Notes under the pieces: model-generated
What the model was told of the DNA's origin: nothing
Database searches by the model: none
What the model saw: the letters and a program-made list of their open reading frames with translations, nothing else
Virus record (IMG/VR): IMGVR_UViG_3300046010_014297
Coordinates: 1-38,540 of that record
From: a virus
Length of the DNA: 38,540 nt
Reading direction: 5' to 3' (one strand)
Part shown: positions 7,871 to 14,607 of the stretch, piece by piece
How the letters are laid out: every line of letters begins with the position of its first letter
Numbering within the stretch: position 1 is the first letter of the stretch
Position numbers and translations under genes: made by a program

Positions 7871-10141
7871 TTAAGCACGCTGATATCTCAACATATCTTT
7901 GTTTAGATTATTATTCATCCGCATCATATCCACTAGATCATCTAATCTTTCAGTCTGTACTGCCATGATTTCGCCCAGTCTTCTCAAATTCTCATTGAAC
8001 CCAGGCATTTCAATGGGTATACTTCTACCACCAGCTAACGGGATCACTGCTTCTGTGCCATGTAAAGTGGCTCTATACCCGCTGGAGGGGCCAGACAGAA
8101 TGTTGCCATATCTCGATCCCAATGTGTCAATGACATCAGATCTGGATATAGTGGCTCGATTATTTGGGTATCTTGATTGACCGTTTTCCATAGGAAAAGA
8201 TGCAAACAATTTTGTTAATCTATCTGCAAATTCTGTGCCGGTCAATGATCCCTGTAGATATTCTTGATATCCGTACATGTTCAATAATGCAGCAGCAGCT
8301 TTGTCTTGGCCGGCTACATCAAACATGTCAGTCTCTCGTATATCTCGTCTATCAATCAACATTTGCAGTGTGGCCGGTATGATCTGATATTTGCCCGCTG
8401 CGGTACCTAGACCTCTTCGATATCGATCATTTTGCAAAGCCAATACTTCTTGTACAGTCATCGATGTCAAATTGGGTATAATATCACCGCCATACATGAT
8501 ATTAGGAGTATTATTACTTTCGGCCCTGGCAGCCAATTGAAGTATTTCTCCAATTGTGGCCTTATCAGCTCTTTCTGGCGCACCGCCTAGGCCGGGTTGT
8601 GATCTCGGTGGCGCCCCGCTGCCGCCACCGGGTGAATAACCTCCTTGCGCGCCAAAAGGAGGTGCTGAACCTAGGCCACTTCCACCACCCCCACCACCAC
8701 CACCTCCGCCACCGCCCGATGGCACAGCAGTTCCTCCCAATTGATCAGGAGAAACTCCTAATGTGTTGGCCACAAAGTTGACAACGGCATTTACAGCACC
8801 GGCAAATTTATTGACTGCTATTGCAGCATATGGCAATGCTTGAAAAGACAATATATTGATTCTTCTGTTTAATAGTTCTAATTCTTTGTTAGCACTTACA
8901 AAATTATTGGTTAATTTATTTTGTTCGCCTTGTTGCGCTTCTCTTATGGTTGTTAATTGATTTTCTAAATCTGTTTGATCTTTGATTGCTAGATTGGCCA
9001 ATCTAGTTTGATCAGTGGCTCTCAAATAAACTCCAGATGCATCACCTCCTACACGAGCAAATCGATCTACCACTGTTTCGAAATTTTTAGCAGATCCAGA
9101 CAGTCGTTGTAGAGCCTGTATGTCATTGATCCTACCGGATTGAAGATCGTCTATGACTCGTTGAGCTTCTCCTCCGGTACTTTGAATCAATTTTACTGCT
9201 TCTGCAGTACCGGGAAACCCTGACATCAAATCTCTAAAACCTTGAGCTGCATCTGCACTGACCAAAGTTCCCAAGGCTTGGCTGGTATTTTGAATTTGTT
9301 TGGCCAACTCGCCCTGGCCTGCTCTTTCCATTTCTCGTATGGATGCACCAAATATACCTTCTCGTAATTCTGCTTCTCGTTGCTCTCGTAATTGTTTGGC
9401 ATTGGCACCAGTTATCTTGCTTAATCTATCCATTTCCAATGCCAAATTTTTAGTACCGTCGGTCAGTGATTGTTCAGTTATCAACTGATTTCTTCCCAAT
9501 AACACCTGTTGTCTGGCATATGCAGCACCACTTTCCACAATATCATCAGTATTCAAGCCCAACTTACGCATGGAATCGCCCAAAGTCGATGCAGGATTGG
9601 CCAATTTTCCCACGGCTTTGAAAAATGTTGTAGAACCTGTACTGACTATGCCACCAAACTGTGCAAAAGTTACACTGTTTTCTAAAATTGTTTTACGAAA
9701 ACTCTGTAGGCTTTGGCCCGATTGCACAAATTGCTCGCCGATGCCTTCTATGTTTGTTGCAGTCAATGCACCCACTCGACCCAGATCAGTAAAGATATCA
9801 CCTACTTCATCAAGTTGATCAATGACAAATTTTGTTGCAGTAGCAGTGGCTTTGACCCCTTGGTCTACAATGGCCCCCACATAGGGTATTGCCCGTGCCA
9901 ATTTGCCCAATGTGCCAGCTGCTGAATCCACAACGGTGTTTAAATTGTTGAATTTGGTACTGCCTCTGCCCACACTGTTGACAAAGGATCCAGTGGCACT
10001 GGCCATGTCTAGAACCGAGTCACGCAGTCCTTTGGCAAAGTTCTTTAACCTATCAGATGAATCAGTGGTATCTTGACCAAAAAGACGCATGATGCGTCGT
10101 AGTTCTTCTATCTCACGATTGAAATCATCAATATTATTCAC
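7871..10141 (-). CDS. Tape-measure-like tail protein with lysozyme-like domain
   Basis: This 756-aa protein starts at GTG 10141; the frame is closed just upstream. Residues 1-460 are mostly helical with short hydrophobic stretches (residues 80-125, 430-465), typical of tail tape-measure proteins. A run of 12 Gly (476-487) and a Gly/Pro linker follow. Residues ~528-650 look like a lysozyme-type hydrolase: LAARAESNN with E541 as likely catalytic acid, then TSMTVQEVLALQ, TAAGKYQIIPATLQMLI and FDVAGQDKAAAALLNMYGY. The motif LHGTEAVIPLAGG near 693-705 is common at tape-measure C-termini. It therefore probably carries the peptidoglycan-cutting activity for DNA entry, which T4 has in gp5; the gp5-like protein here shows no such domain. 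It could instead be a separate tail lysozyme. There is no clear Shine-Dalgarno sequence. Confidence 0.75.
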   Translation of the reverse strand: MNNIDDFNREIEELRRIMRLFGQDTTDSSDRLKNFAKGLRDSVLDMASATGSFVNSVGRGSTKFNNLNTVVDSAAGTLGKLARAIPYVGAIVDQGVKATATATKFVIDQLDEVGDIFTDLGRVGALTATNIEGIGEQFVQSGQSLQSFRKTILENSVTFAQFGGIVSTGSTTFFKAVGKLANPASTLGDSMRKLGLNTDDIVESGAAYARQQVLLGRNQLITEQSLTDGTKNLALEMDRLSKITGANAKQLREQREAELREGIFGASIREMERAGQGELAKQIQNTSQALGTLVSADAAQGFRDLMSGFPGTAEAVKLIQSTGGEAQRVIDDLQSGRINDIQALQRLSGSAKNFETVVDRFARVGGDASGVYLRATDQTRLANLAIKDQTDLENQLTTIREAQQGEQNKLTNNFVSANKELELLNRRINILSFQALPYAAIAVNKFAGAVNAVVNFVANTLGVSPDQLGGTAVPSGGGGGGGGGGGGSGLGSAPPFGAQGGYSPGGGSGAPPRSQPGLGGAPERADKATIGEILQLAARAESNNTPNIMYGGDIIPNLTSMTVQEVLALQNDRYRRGLGTAAGKYQIIPATLQMLIDRRDIRETDMFDVAGQDKAAAALLNMYGYQEYLQGSLTGTEFADRLTKLFASFPMENGQSRYPNNRATISRSDVIDTLGSRYGNILSGPSSGYRATLHGTEAVIPLAGGRSIPIEMPGFNENLRRLGEIMAVQTERLDDLVDMMRMNNNLNKDMLRYQRA

Positions 10142-10156
10142 GGCTGTTTTGGTTCA

Positions 10157-10164
10157 TATAAGTA
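10157..10164 (+). promoter_or_regulatory. Late-promoter-like TATAAGTA for the gp26-like gene
   Basis: TATAAGTA is one base from TATAAATA and lies 23 nt before the ATG at 10188, which has TTAGGT as ribosome-binding site. It sits 5 nt from the opposing element at 10170-10177. Confidence 0.5.
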
Positions 10165-10169
10165 TAATT

Positions 10170-10177
10170 TATTTATG
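10170..10177 (-). promoter_or_regulatory. Late promoter CATAAATA for the tape-measure-like gene
   Basis: CATAAATA on the minus strand, 28 nt before the GTG start. Its predicted transcription start falls at the plus-strand element at 10157-10164, so polymerase binding at the two sites should be mutually exclusive. Confidence 0.55.
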
Positions 10178-10187
10178 GTTAGGTCAA

Positions 10188-11030
10188 ATGCATTATTCTG
10201 ATAATCCACTCAAAAAGTATTTTAGACAACCCAGTATATACATAAGATTGCCCAGTCAAGGTGCTTGGTACGAACCCAACAGCATTGTCATGCCGCCCAA
10301 TGGCGAGTTGGCAGTATTGCCCATGACTGCCAACGATGAAATCACTAGTCGTACTCCGGATGCCTTGTTCAACGGATCGGCTGTGGCTGATATTGTGGGT
10401 AGCTGTATACCTTCAATTAGAAATCCCTGGAGTATACCCAGCATCGACATCAACACAATTTTAGTAGGCATAAGAATTGCCAGCTATGGGCATGTCATGA
10501 CCATCGACAGCGGTTGTCCAAAATGCGGACACAATCATGAATATGAATTAGATCTACGAGTAATAGCCGACAACATCAAATGCCCGGACTACAATAAAAA
10601 ACTGTTGGTAGACAATCTGCAGATATCTTTTAGACCGTTGAGTTACAAACAGATCAACGACAGTAATATATTGCAGTTCGAAGATCAAAAATTAATGCAA
10701 GTGATCAACCAAAGCGACATAGACAGTCAGGAAAAAATCAAAACCATATCTGACAGTTTCAAGAAAATCACAAAGTTGACCATGAGAGCCATATCCATGT
10801 GCGTTGCCAGTATAGAAGGTCAGGATTTCAAAGTCACTGAACAAAATCATATTTTAGAATACTTGGAAAATTGCCATAAAACCAATTTCAATCTCATAAG
10901 AGATCACATCAGCGAATTGAAAAAAATCAACGATTTTGATTTGCTAGACATAACCTGTATGCAGTGCTCGCATCAATACAAACAAGAATTTGTTTTAGAT
11001 ATTTCAAATTTTTTCGAAACCAACTCTTAA
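10188..11030 (+). CDS. 26: gp26-like baseplate hub / tail assembly protein, zero-frame product
   Basis: This 280-aa protein starts at ATG 10188 (MHYSDNPLKKYFRQPSIYIR); the frame's upstream extension overlaps the tape-measure gene and is rejected. The N-terminal pattern (P-S-I-Y-I-R-LPSQG-A-W-Y) matches the T4 baseplate-protein family that includes gp26. In T4, gp26 is needed for hub assembly, and from memory it is absent from the cryo-EM baseplate model. Two CxxC pairs, C110/C113 and C257/C260, could form one zinc site. The end of the gene has a slippery TTTTTTC and a stem-loop, and the adjoining -1 frame is open for another 76 codons with no good start. This product is therefore probably one of a pair. 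It is next to the tape-measure-like gene but divergent. Confidence 0.75.
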   Translation: MHYSDNPLKKYFRQPSIYIRLPSQGAWYEPNSIVMPPNGELAVLPMTANDEITSRTPDALFNGSAVADIVGSCIPSIRNPWSIPSIDINTILVGIRIASYGHVMTIDSGCPKCGHNHEYELDLRVIADNIKCPDYNKKLLVDNLQISFRPLSYKQINDSNILQFEDQKLMQVINQSDIDSQEKIKTISDSFKKITKLTMRAISMCVASIEGQDFKVTEQNHILEYLENCHKTNFNLIRDHISELKKINDFDLLDITCMQCSHQYKQEFVLDISNFFETNS

Positions 11031-11062
11031 ATCTCAACTCAGAGCAGATTTCAAAGTTGGTT
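11009..11062 (+). promoter_or_regulatory. Candidate -1 programmed ribosomal frameshift signal
   Basis: T TTT TTC (11009-11015) lies exactly in the X-XXY-YYZ register of the gp26-like frame. It is followed after 2 nt by AACCAACT (11018-11025), which pairs perfectly with AGTTGGTT (11055-11062). Inside, AAATCT (11029-11034) pairs with AGATTT (11046-11051). The zero-frame stop TAA (11028-11030) sits in this stem-loop. A -1 slip leads straight into the downstream open frame. The short spacer (2 nt) is below the usual 5-9 nt. Confidence 0.65.
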
Positions 11063-11245
11063 GATCGATTCGAAAAAGAAGTCAAATCCATAAAAAAAGA
11101 ATTGATAAAGTTTTGCTGGTACATGCGTGGCGGGCTGACCTACTCTGAAGCACTGGAGTTGAGTTCTCAAGAAAGAGTGATTGTGTCGGAATTGATCACT
11201 GAAAATTTAGAGACCACCAAAAAAAGTGGCATGCCTTTCTTTTAG
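11015..11245 (+). CDS. -1 frame extension of gp26-like (tail-chaperone-like C-terminus)
   Basis: This is the open frame entered by the predicted -1 frameshift: 76 residues beginning RNQLLNLNSEQISKLVDRFE and including KFCWYMRGGLTYSEALELSS and ITENLETTKKSGMPFF. The shifted product would be 352 aa. The frame has no ATG; its only upstream start is a GTG at 10964, deep inside the gp26-like gene, and a TTG near 11056 would cut into the conserved-looking part. From memory, a similar WYMRGG-type small protein follows the gp26-like gene in aquatic T4-like phages. Frameshifted pairs next to a tape-measure gene are the hallmark of gpG/gpGT-type tail assembly chaperones in other phages, so a chaperone role is plausible. 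Its stop overlaps the stop of the convergent gene. If frameshifting is wrong, it may be translated from the GTG or a non-standard start. Confidence 0.65.
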   Translation, partial: RNQLLNLNSEQISKLVDRFEKEVKSIKKELIKFCWYMRGGLTYSEALELSSQERVIVSELITENLETTKKSGMPFF

Positions 11246-11871
11246 ACCAACTGCCAGATTGTCTGACCAAAATTTTCAGGTTCTATACCAAAGAACAGAC
11301 ATTTCCATTTGCTCTGCTCGAAAAAATCTAAATGTTCCCATTGATGTCGTTTCCGATAAATTCGCTGTGCCCAGTCATGCCAGTCGGCGTTGAGAAACAC
11401 AGGTTCAACGCGAGATTTTAATTCTTGATACTGATCATAATCAAAAAAATCATATTCAAAATGTATAATTTCAAATATGACACCCTGTGTGTCCACATAT
11501 TCTATGGCAAAATCAACACCCCATTTGGGACGAATTTGCAGTAATCTATGGTAAACAGGATACTGCCGAGACCACTGCTGCAACTGTTCGGCTGCTGCCT
11601 GCCTATAGCCCTTTCTCCATAATAAAAAACTGTGATTGAGAACCACACCTTCCACTGTGGGTTCTTGCAGTATCCAATCTAATTTTGTGGCATTATCATA
11701 GTGGCTGTGATCGTTATTGGCTTGTTGATAGTGTTTTTCCAAGGGGCAAAGTTCAAAGCCATTGACAGAAAACAATTGAACTTGATCAGCACCATGTGCA
11801 ATGTTATATTTTATTGAATCACAGTAATAGCCGTTTGGTGATAATTGATTTGTTGATAAACTCAGTTTCAT
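11242..11871 (-). CDS. Hypothetical late protein, 209 aa
   Basis: MKLSLSTNQLSPNGYYCDSI starts a 209-aa protein rich in aromatic residues, W, H and Q, without signal peptide or membrane segment. Notable parts are KWGVDFAIEYVDTQGVIFEI followed by IHFEYDFFDYDQY, and a Trp-rich tail (WHDWAQRIYRKRHQWEHLDF). I do not recognise the family. A late promoter ends 5 nt before the ATG. The stop codon overlaps the stop of the plus-strand frameshift ORF. Read-through from the plus strand would make antisense RNA to this gene up to the terminator at 11912-11942. Confidence 0.75.
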   Translation of the reverse strand: MKLSLSTNQLSPNGYYCDSIKYNIAHGADQVQLFSVNGFELCPLEKHYQQANNDHSHYDNATKLDWILQEPTVEGVVLNHSFLLWRKGYRQAAAEQLQQWSRQYPVYHRLLQIRPKWGVDFAIEYVDTQGVIFEIIHFEYDFFDYDQYQELKSRVEPVFLNADWHDWAQRIYRKRHQWEHLDFFEQSKWKCLFFGIEPENFGQTIWQLV

Positions 11872-11876
11872 ATCAC

Positions 11877-11884
11877 TATTTACA
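11877..11884 (-). promoter_or_regulatory. Late-promoter-like TGTAAATA, leaderless spacing
   Basis: TGTAAATA on the minus strand, then GTGAT and the ATG at 11871. It repeats the 5-nt gap seen at 1729, 5969 and 12822. Confidence 0.5.
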
Positions 11885-11892
11885 CACTGTAG

Positions 11893-11942
11893 AGAACTGC
11901 TGTGCAGTTCTAGGACTTCACTGTCGTTCAGTCCTGTTTTTT
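11893..11942 (+). terminator. Tandem hairpins ending in a plus-strand terminator
   Basis: AGAACTGC-TGT-GCAGTTCT (11893-11911) is a perfect 8-bp hairpin. It is followed at once by AGGACT...AGTCCT (11912-11935) with G and six Ts, a plus-strand rho-independent terminator. It would stop transcripts coming from the gp26-like gene before they reach the structured RNA region. On the minus strand neither hairpin has a U-run. Confidence 0.7.
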
Positions 11943-11943
11943 A

Positions 11944-12296
11944 CTTGGTTATACTGTTATTCTTCTTAGATACTCATCTAGATTAAGTGGTCATACTTGC
12001 CCGTTGCCGGGCAAGGTCAACAGGTTCTCATCTGAGTAGCGCAGTCATTTGTGTAAGAAGATTTGTTTTTCAACAACGGAGGCGGTTGTGCTGTACCCCC
12101 TACTTCAGCCTTGTCTCACAACGGAACACCCTGAACCCGACACAAATCCAAGTCAGTGATGCTGCGGTTGCATCTTTTTCGCAGAGCCGCAATCCTTTAA
12201 GCCTGAGTTAGCTCTAAAACTTTGACACCCAAGATCCACCGGCCACGAGCACTATCTCGGCTGGTTCAATGGGGTTGAGCCCTGGTATCGCTCAAC
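11944..12296 (-). ncRNA. Candidate structured non-coding RNA, class unknown
   Basis: About 350 nt without a credible gene, visibly richer in G+C than its surroundings and full of perfect pairings. CTTGCCCG/CGGGCAAG (11996-12015) is an 8-bp stem whose minus-strand loop is GCAA, a GNRA tetraloop, which favours minus-strand transcription. GTTGAGC/GCTCAAC (12274-12296) overlaps the stop codon of the upstream nuclease gene. TGCGG/CCGCA plus TGC/GCA form a hairpin at 12163-12191. GTTGT/ACAAC with GCTG/CAGC pair within 12085-12122. ATTTGTGT (12047-12054) pairs with ACACAAAT (12140-12147), and GGTTC (12023) with GAACC (12133), which would cross as a pseudoknot. It could be co-transcribed from the late promoter at 12822. 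I could not match it to tRNA, tmRNA, group I intron or RNase P by eye. Confidence 0.55.
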
Positions 12297-12816
12297 ACAG
12301 TGTCTGACAACTGATATTTTTTACTGATTGATGATTTTGTGCAAAAAAGCTATCGCAATCGGTTATGATCCAAATGCCTGATTGATGATTATGATATATT
12401 GTGTGATTTGTGATTTGAAAATGTGATTGCCATATTTGTTGAAATGCCACAAATGTGCCTTTGTGATTGAATTTCATGAATAAAATGTTGAAATCGCCTG
12501 GGTCAGCTACAGTCAAACATTGTTCAATCCATGAATCCAGGTGCCTGATGTTGCCTTTGAGTAGTTGATGAAATGGAAAATCTTGATAGTTTTTACATTC
12601 GCAATTGAATTTATTCCAATCGTCCGGTGGAACAATGTCGCCTTTGAATGATTTGGTTTGATTCTCATCCAGAAATTGTCTTCTGATCTGATTACGCCCA
12701 CCAATGAATGCTCCGGAATGTGGAACACGAATAAAGGATTCTTGATAGAGTTCGCTGAGAAATTTGGCAACTTCTCTTTCGTATCCGGAACCTTTATTTT
12801 TACTTTTTGATGGCAT
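12292..12816 (-). CDS. PD-(D/E)XK nuclease, Holliday-junction-resolvase-like
   Basis: This 174-aa protein has the full PD-(D/E)XK pattern: E13 in GYEREVAKFL, the RVPHSGAF segment, D60 in GDIVPPD, and E73/K75 in NCECKNY, followed by FHQLLKGNIRHLDSWIEQC. This layout resembles archaeal-type Holliday junction resolvases and related phage nucleases. It follows gp46 by 33 nt and so belongs to the recombination cluster, where it may process branched or broken DNA with gp46/47. Cleavage specificity cannot be told from sequence. AATAAGTA ends 5 nt before its ATG, giving it a late-promoter-like element of its own. Its stop codon lies inside the first hairpin of the candidate RNA. Confidence 0.85.
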   Translation of the reverse strand: MPSKSKNKGSGYEREVAKFLSELYQESFIRVPHSGAFIGGRNQIRRQFLDENQTKSFKGDIVPPDDWNKFNCECKNYQDFPFHQLLKGNIRHLDSWIEQCLTVADPGDFNILFMKFNHKGTFVAFQQIWQSHFQITNHTIYHNHQSGIWIITDCDSFFAQNHQSVKNISCQTLC

Positions 12817-12821
12817 AGATA

Positions 12822-12829
12822 TACTTATT
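12822..12829 (-). promoter_or_regulatory. Late-promoter-like AATAAGTA, leaderless spacing
   Basis: AATAAGTA on the minus strand, then TATCT and the ATG at 12816. It differs from TATAAATA at two positions, so it is weaker evidence, but the 5-nt gap matches the other sites. It could also supply the downstream structured RNA. Confidence 0.4.
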
Positions 12830-12849
12830 ACACTGACAAAATAGCTGTA

Positions 12850-14604
12850 TTATTCTTCAAAGCTATAGCTGGTAAAACCGTTGCTTTTTATGACTTTTAA
12901 CACATTACTGACTCGTCCCACCAACTCATCTCTGTGACTGACCAGCCAAATACTTTTGTTGCGCTCTCGACACATCATTTTTAACAGTGCCAAACTGGCT
13001 TCTACGCCTTGTGTGTCCAGTCCGGAATCAATCATTTCGTCTATGAACAATAAATTAATGGGTTGATATAGACTTTCCCAGACATCTCTAAAAGCCCAAC
13101 TCATACTGAGTATGAGTCTATTTCTTTCGCCACGGCTGAGATTATCAAAATCTAATTCCCGCCCCAGTTCTTCTATACTGACTGAAAGATCGTTTTGAAA
13201 TTTGACTATGTGTGGTAATCCGATTCTTTCGAGATAATAGGTCAATCTTGAATTCAAATAAGCCAGATTCTGATCTATGATTTTTTTTCTTACAAAACTA
13301 TCTTTGCTGGTCAATAATTTCAACAAAAAGTCTTGATGTTCCTGTACTCTGGTATGATAGTTAAGCATATCATATGATATGACCTGCATGGCAGTATTTT
13401 CCATGTCTACTATTTGTTCGGTGTAGGGATTGACTGCAGTGGTACGAGTTTCTAGATCTTTTTTAAGTTGATCAAGTGTGTTTTTATGATTTAATGCCAA
13501 TTCTATGTTGTCATAAAATACTGTTGGTTTTTCGGGCAGAGTACCAATATTGTCTATAGTGGCAAGATGCTCGATTTTCTGTGTTTCGTTACTTAAAATC
13601 TGCAATGCAGTTTCTTGTAATGTGCGCTCTCGAGATTTTCTTATTGTCGATTGTGTTTGATCGTGTATGTCGTTTCCGCAGGCATAGCATTTGTGTTGGG
13701 CCAATGCAGCCAGTTCTTTTTCTATTTGTGTGATCAGTTTTTGTTGTTTGACATTGTCTCGTTCGATCTGCTCAATCCATGTTTTACATTGTTTAATCTG
13801 TTTGGACTTGTCTTCGTACTCAACGAGATTTCTATGTGCTTGTATTTCTTTGTCGATATCAATTTTGTCAAGTTCTTCAATGGCCAACACTAATTGATTG
13901 ATTTCTTCTTGTTGATTGGTCTGCCAGGTCGACTGACGCTTTTTCAGTGAGTCAATTTGCTCTTGTATTTTGCGATTGGATTCTATGATTGCACGGATAC
14001 GAAATTCTTCTTGCATGATGGAATCTCGTGTTTCCTTGTTGAGTTCTTTGATCCGTTCTGCTCGTTCACTGAGCAAAGTAATGCCCAATAATTGTTCAAT
14101 TATGGACCTTTGATCATTGCTACGCAAACTAAGAAAAGGTTCAGTGTAGGTGTTCAATGTCAAGATATGCTTGAACATGTCGTGACTGATGCCCAGCATT
14201 TGTTCTATGTATTCTTGAGTTTCTCGACTGTCGCCTTGTGCATCGTCAACAATTTGTTGTTCTTCGTTGTCAACATAAAACTTCAATATGTTGGGTTTTC
14301 TACCTCGAACAATTCTGTAGTTTTTTTCATTGATGGAAAAATCCAAGCCCACTAACATATTTTTGGCATTGGTTTTGTTGACTAAGTTATCTCTGCGAAT
14401 ATTACTCAATGCTTGACCATATAATGCATATGACAATGCATTGATAGCAGTGGTTTTTCCTGTACCGTTCCGTGATCCGTCGCCGCCTAGATCTAGATTT
14501 TCTCCCAATACCAGTGTGAGATCGCCGCGATCAAAATCAATAGTCTGAGCAACATTACCTATGCTCATGAAATTTTTTAGAGTAAGAGTTTTGAGTTTGA
14601 TCAT
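12850..14604 (-). CDS. 46: Recombination endonuclease ATPase subunit gp46-like (Rad50/SbcC type)
   Basis: This 584-aa SMC/Rad50-type ATPase has Walker A NGTGKTT (residues 46-52), a zinc-hook-like CxxC in HKCYACGND (C306, C309) between two coiled-coil arms (~180-300, ~315-440), ABC signature LSRGERNRL (489-497), Walker B LLFIDE (518-523) and H-loop SHRDE (556-560). With gp47 it resects DNA ends for recombination-dependent replication and host DNA breakdown. Length is close to T4 gp46 (560 aa). The ATG is 3 nt after the gp47 stop, pointing to coupled translation. Confidence 0.95.
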   Translation of the reverse strand: MIKLKTLTLKNFMSIGNVAQTIDFDRGDLTLVLGENLDLGGDGSRNGTGKTTAINALSYALYGQALSNIRRDNLVNKTNAKNMLVGLDFSINEKNYRIVRGRKPNILKFYVDNEEQQIVDDAQGDSRETQEYIEQMLGISHDMFKHILTLNTYTEPFLSLRSNDQRSIIEQLLGITLLSERAERIKELNKETRDSIMQEEFRIRAIIESNRKIQEQIDSLKKRQSTWQTNQQEEINQLVLAIEELDKIDIDKEIQAHRNLVEYEDKSKQIKQCKTWIEQIERDNVKQQKLITQIEKELAALAQHKCYACGNDIHDQTQSTIRKSRERTLQETALQILSNETQKIEHLATIDNIGTLPEKPTVFYDNIELALNHKNTLDQLKKDLETRTTAVNPYTEQIVDMENTAMQVISYDMLNYHTRVQEHQDFLLKLLTSKDSFVRKKIIDQNLAYLNSRLTYYLERIGLPHIVKFQNDLSVSIEELGRELDFDNLSRGERNRLILSMSWAFRDVWESLYQPINLLFIDEMIDSGLDTQGVEASLALLKMMCRERNKSIWLVSHRDELVGRVSNVLKVIKSNGFTSYSFEE

Positions 14605-14607
14605 ATA

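Noticed and set aside
8678-8716. CCACC-rich simple repeat in the tape-measure-like gene
   Set aside because: It simply encodes the Gly-rich linker; unlike the MED repeat it has mixed third positions, so it is not a clear slippage array.
10089-10187. Upstream extension of the gp26-like frame
   Set aside because: It overlaps the start of the tape-measure-like gene on the other strand and precedes the late promoter; the ATG at 10188 has AGGT just upstream.
11987-12211. Plus-strand open frame of 74 codons in the non-coding region
   Set aside because: Arg/Ser/Cys-rich composition unlike neighbours, no ribosome-binding site, and it runs through perfect RNA-type stems.
11944-12296. Group I intron or tmRNA
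   Set aside because: The group I core sequences, interrupted exons, and tmRNA ends or tag ORF are not visible; only a covariance-model search can finally exclude them.
12240-12300. tRNA-like T-loop (GGTTCAATGG) in the non-coding region
   Set aside because: No matching acceptor or anticodon stem could be drawn around it.
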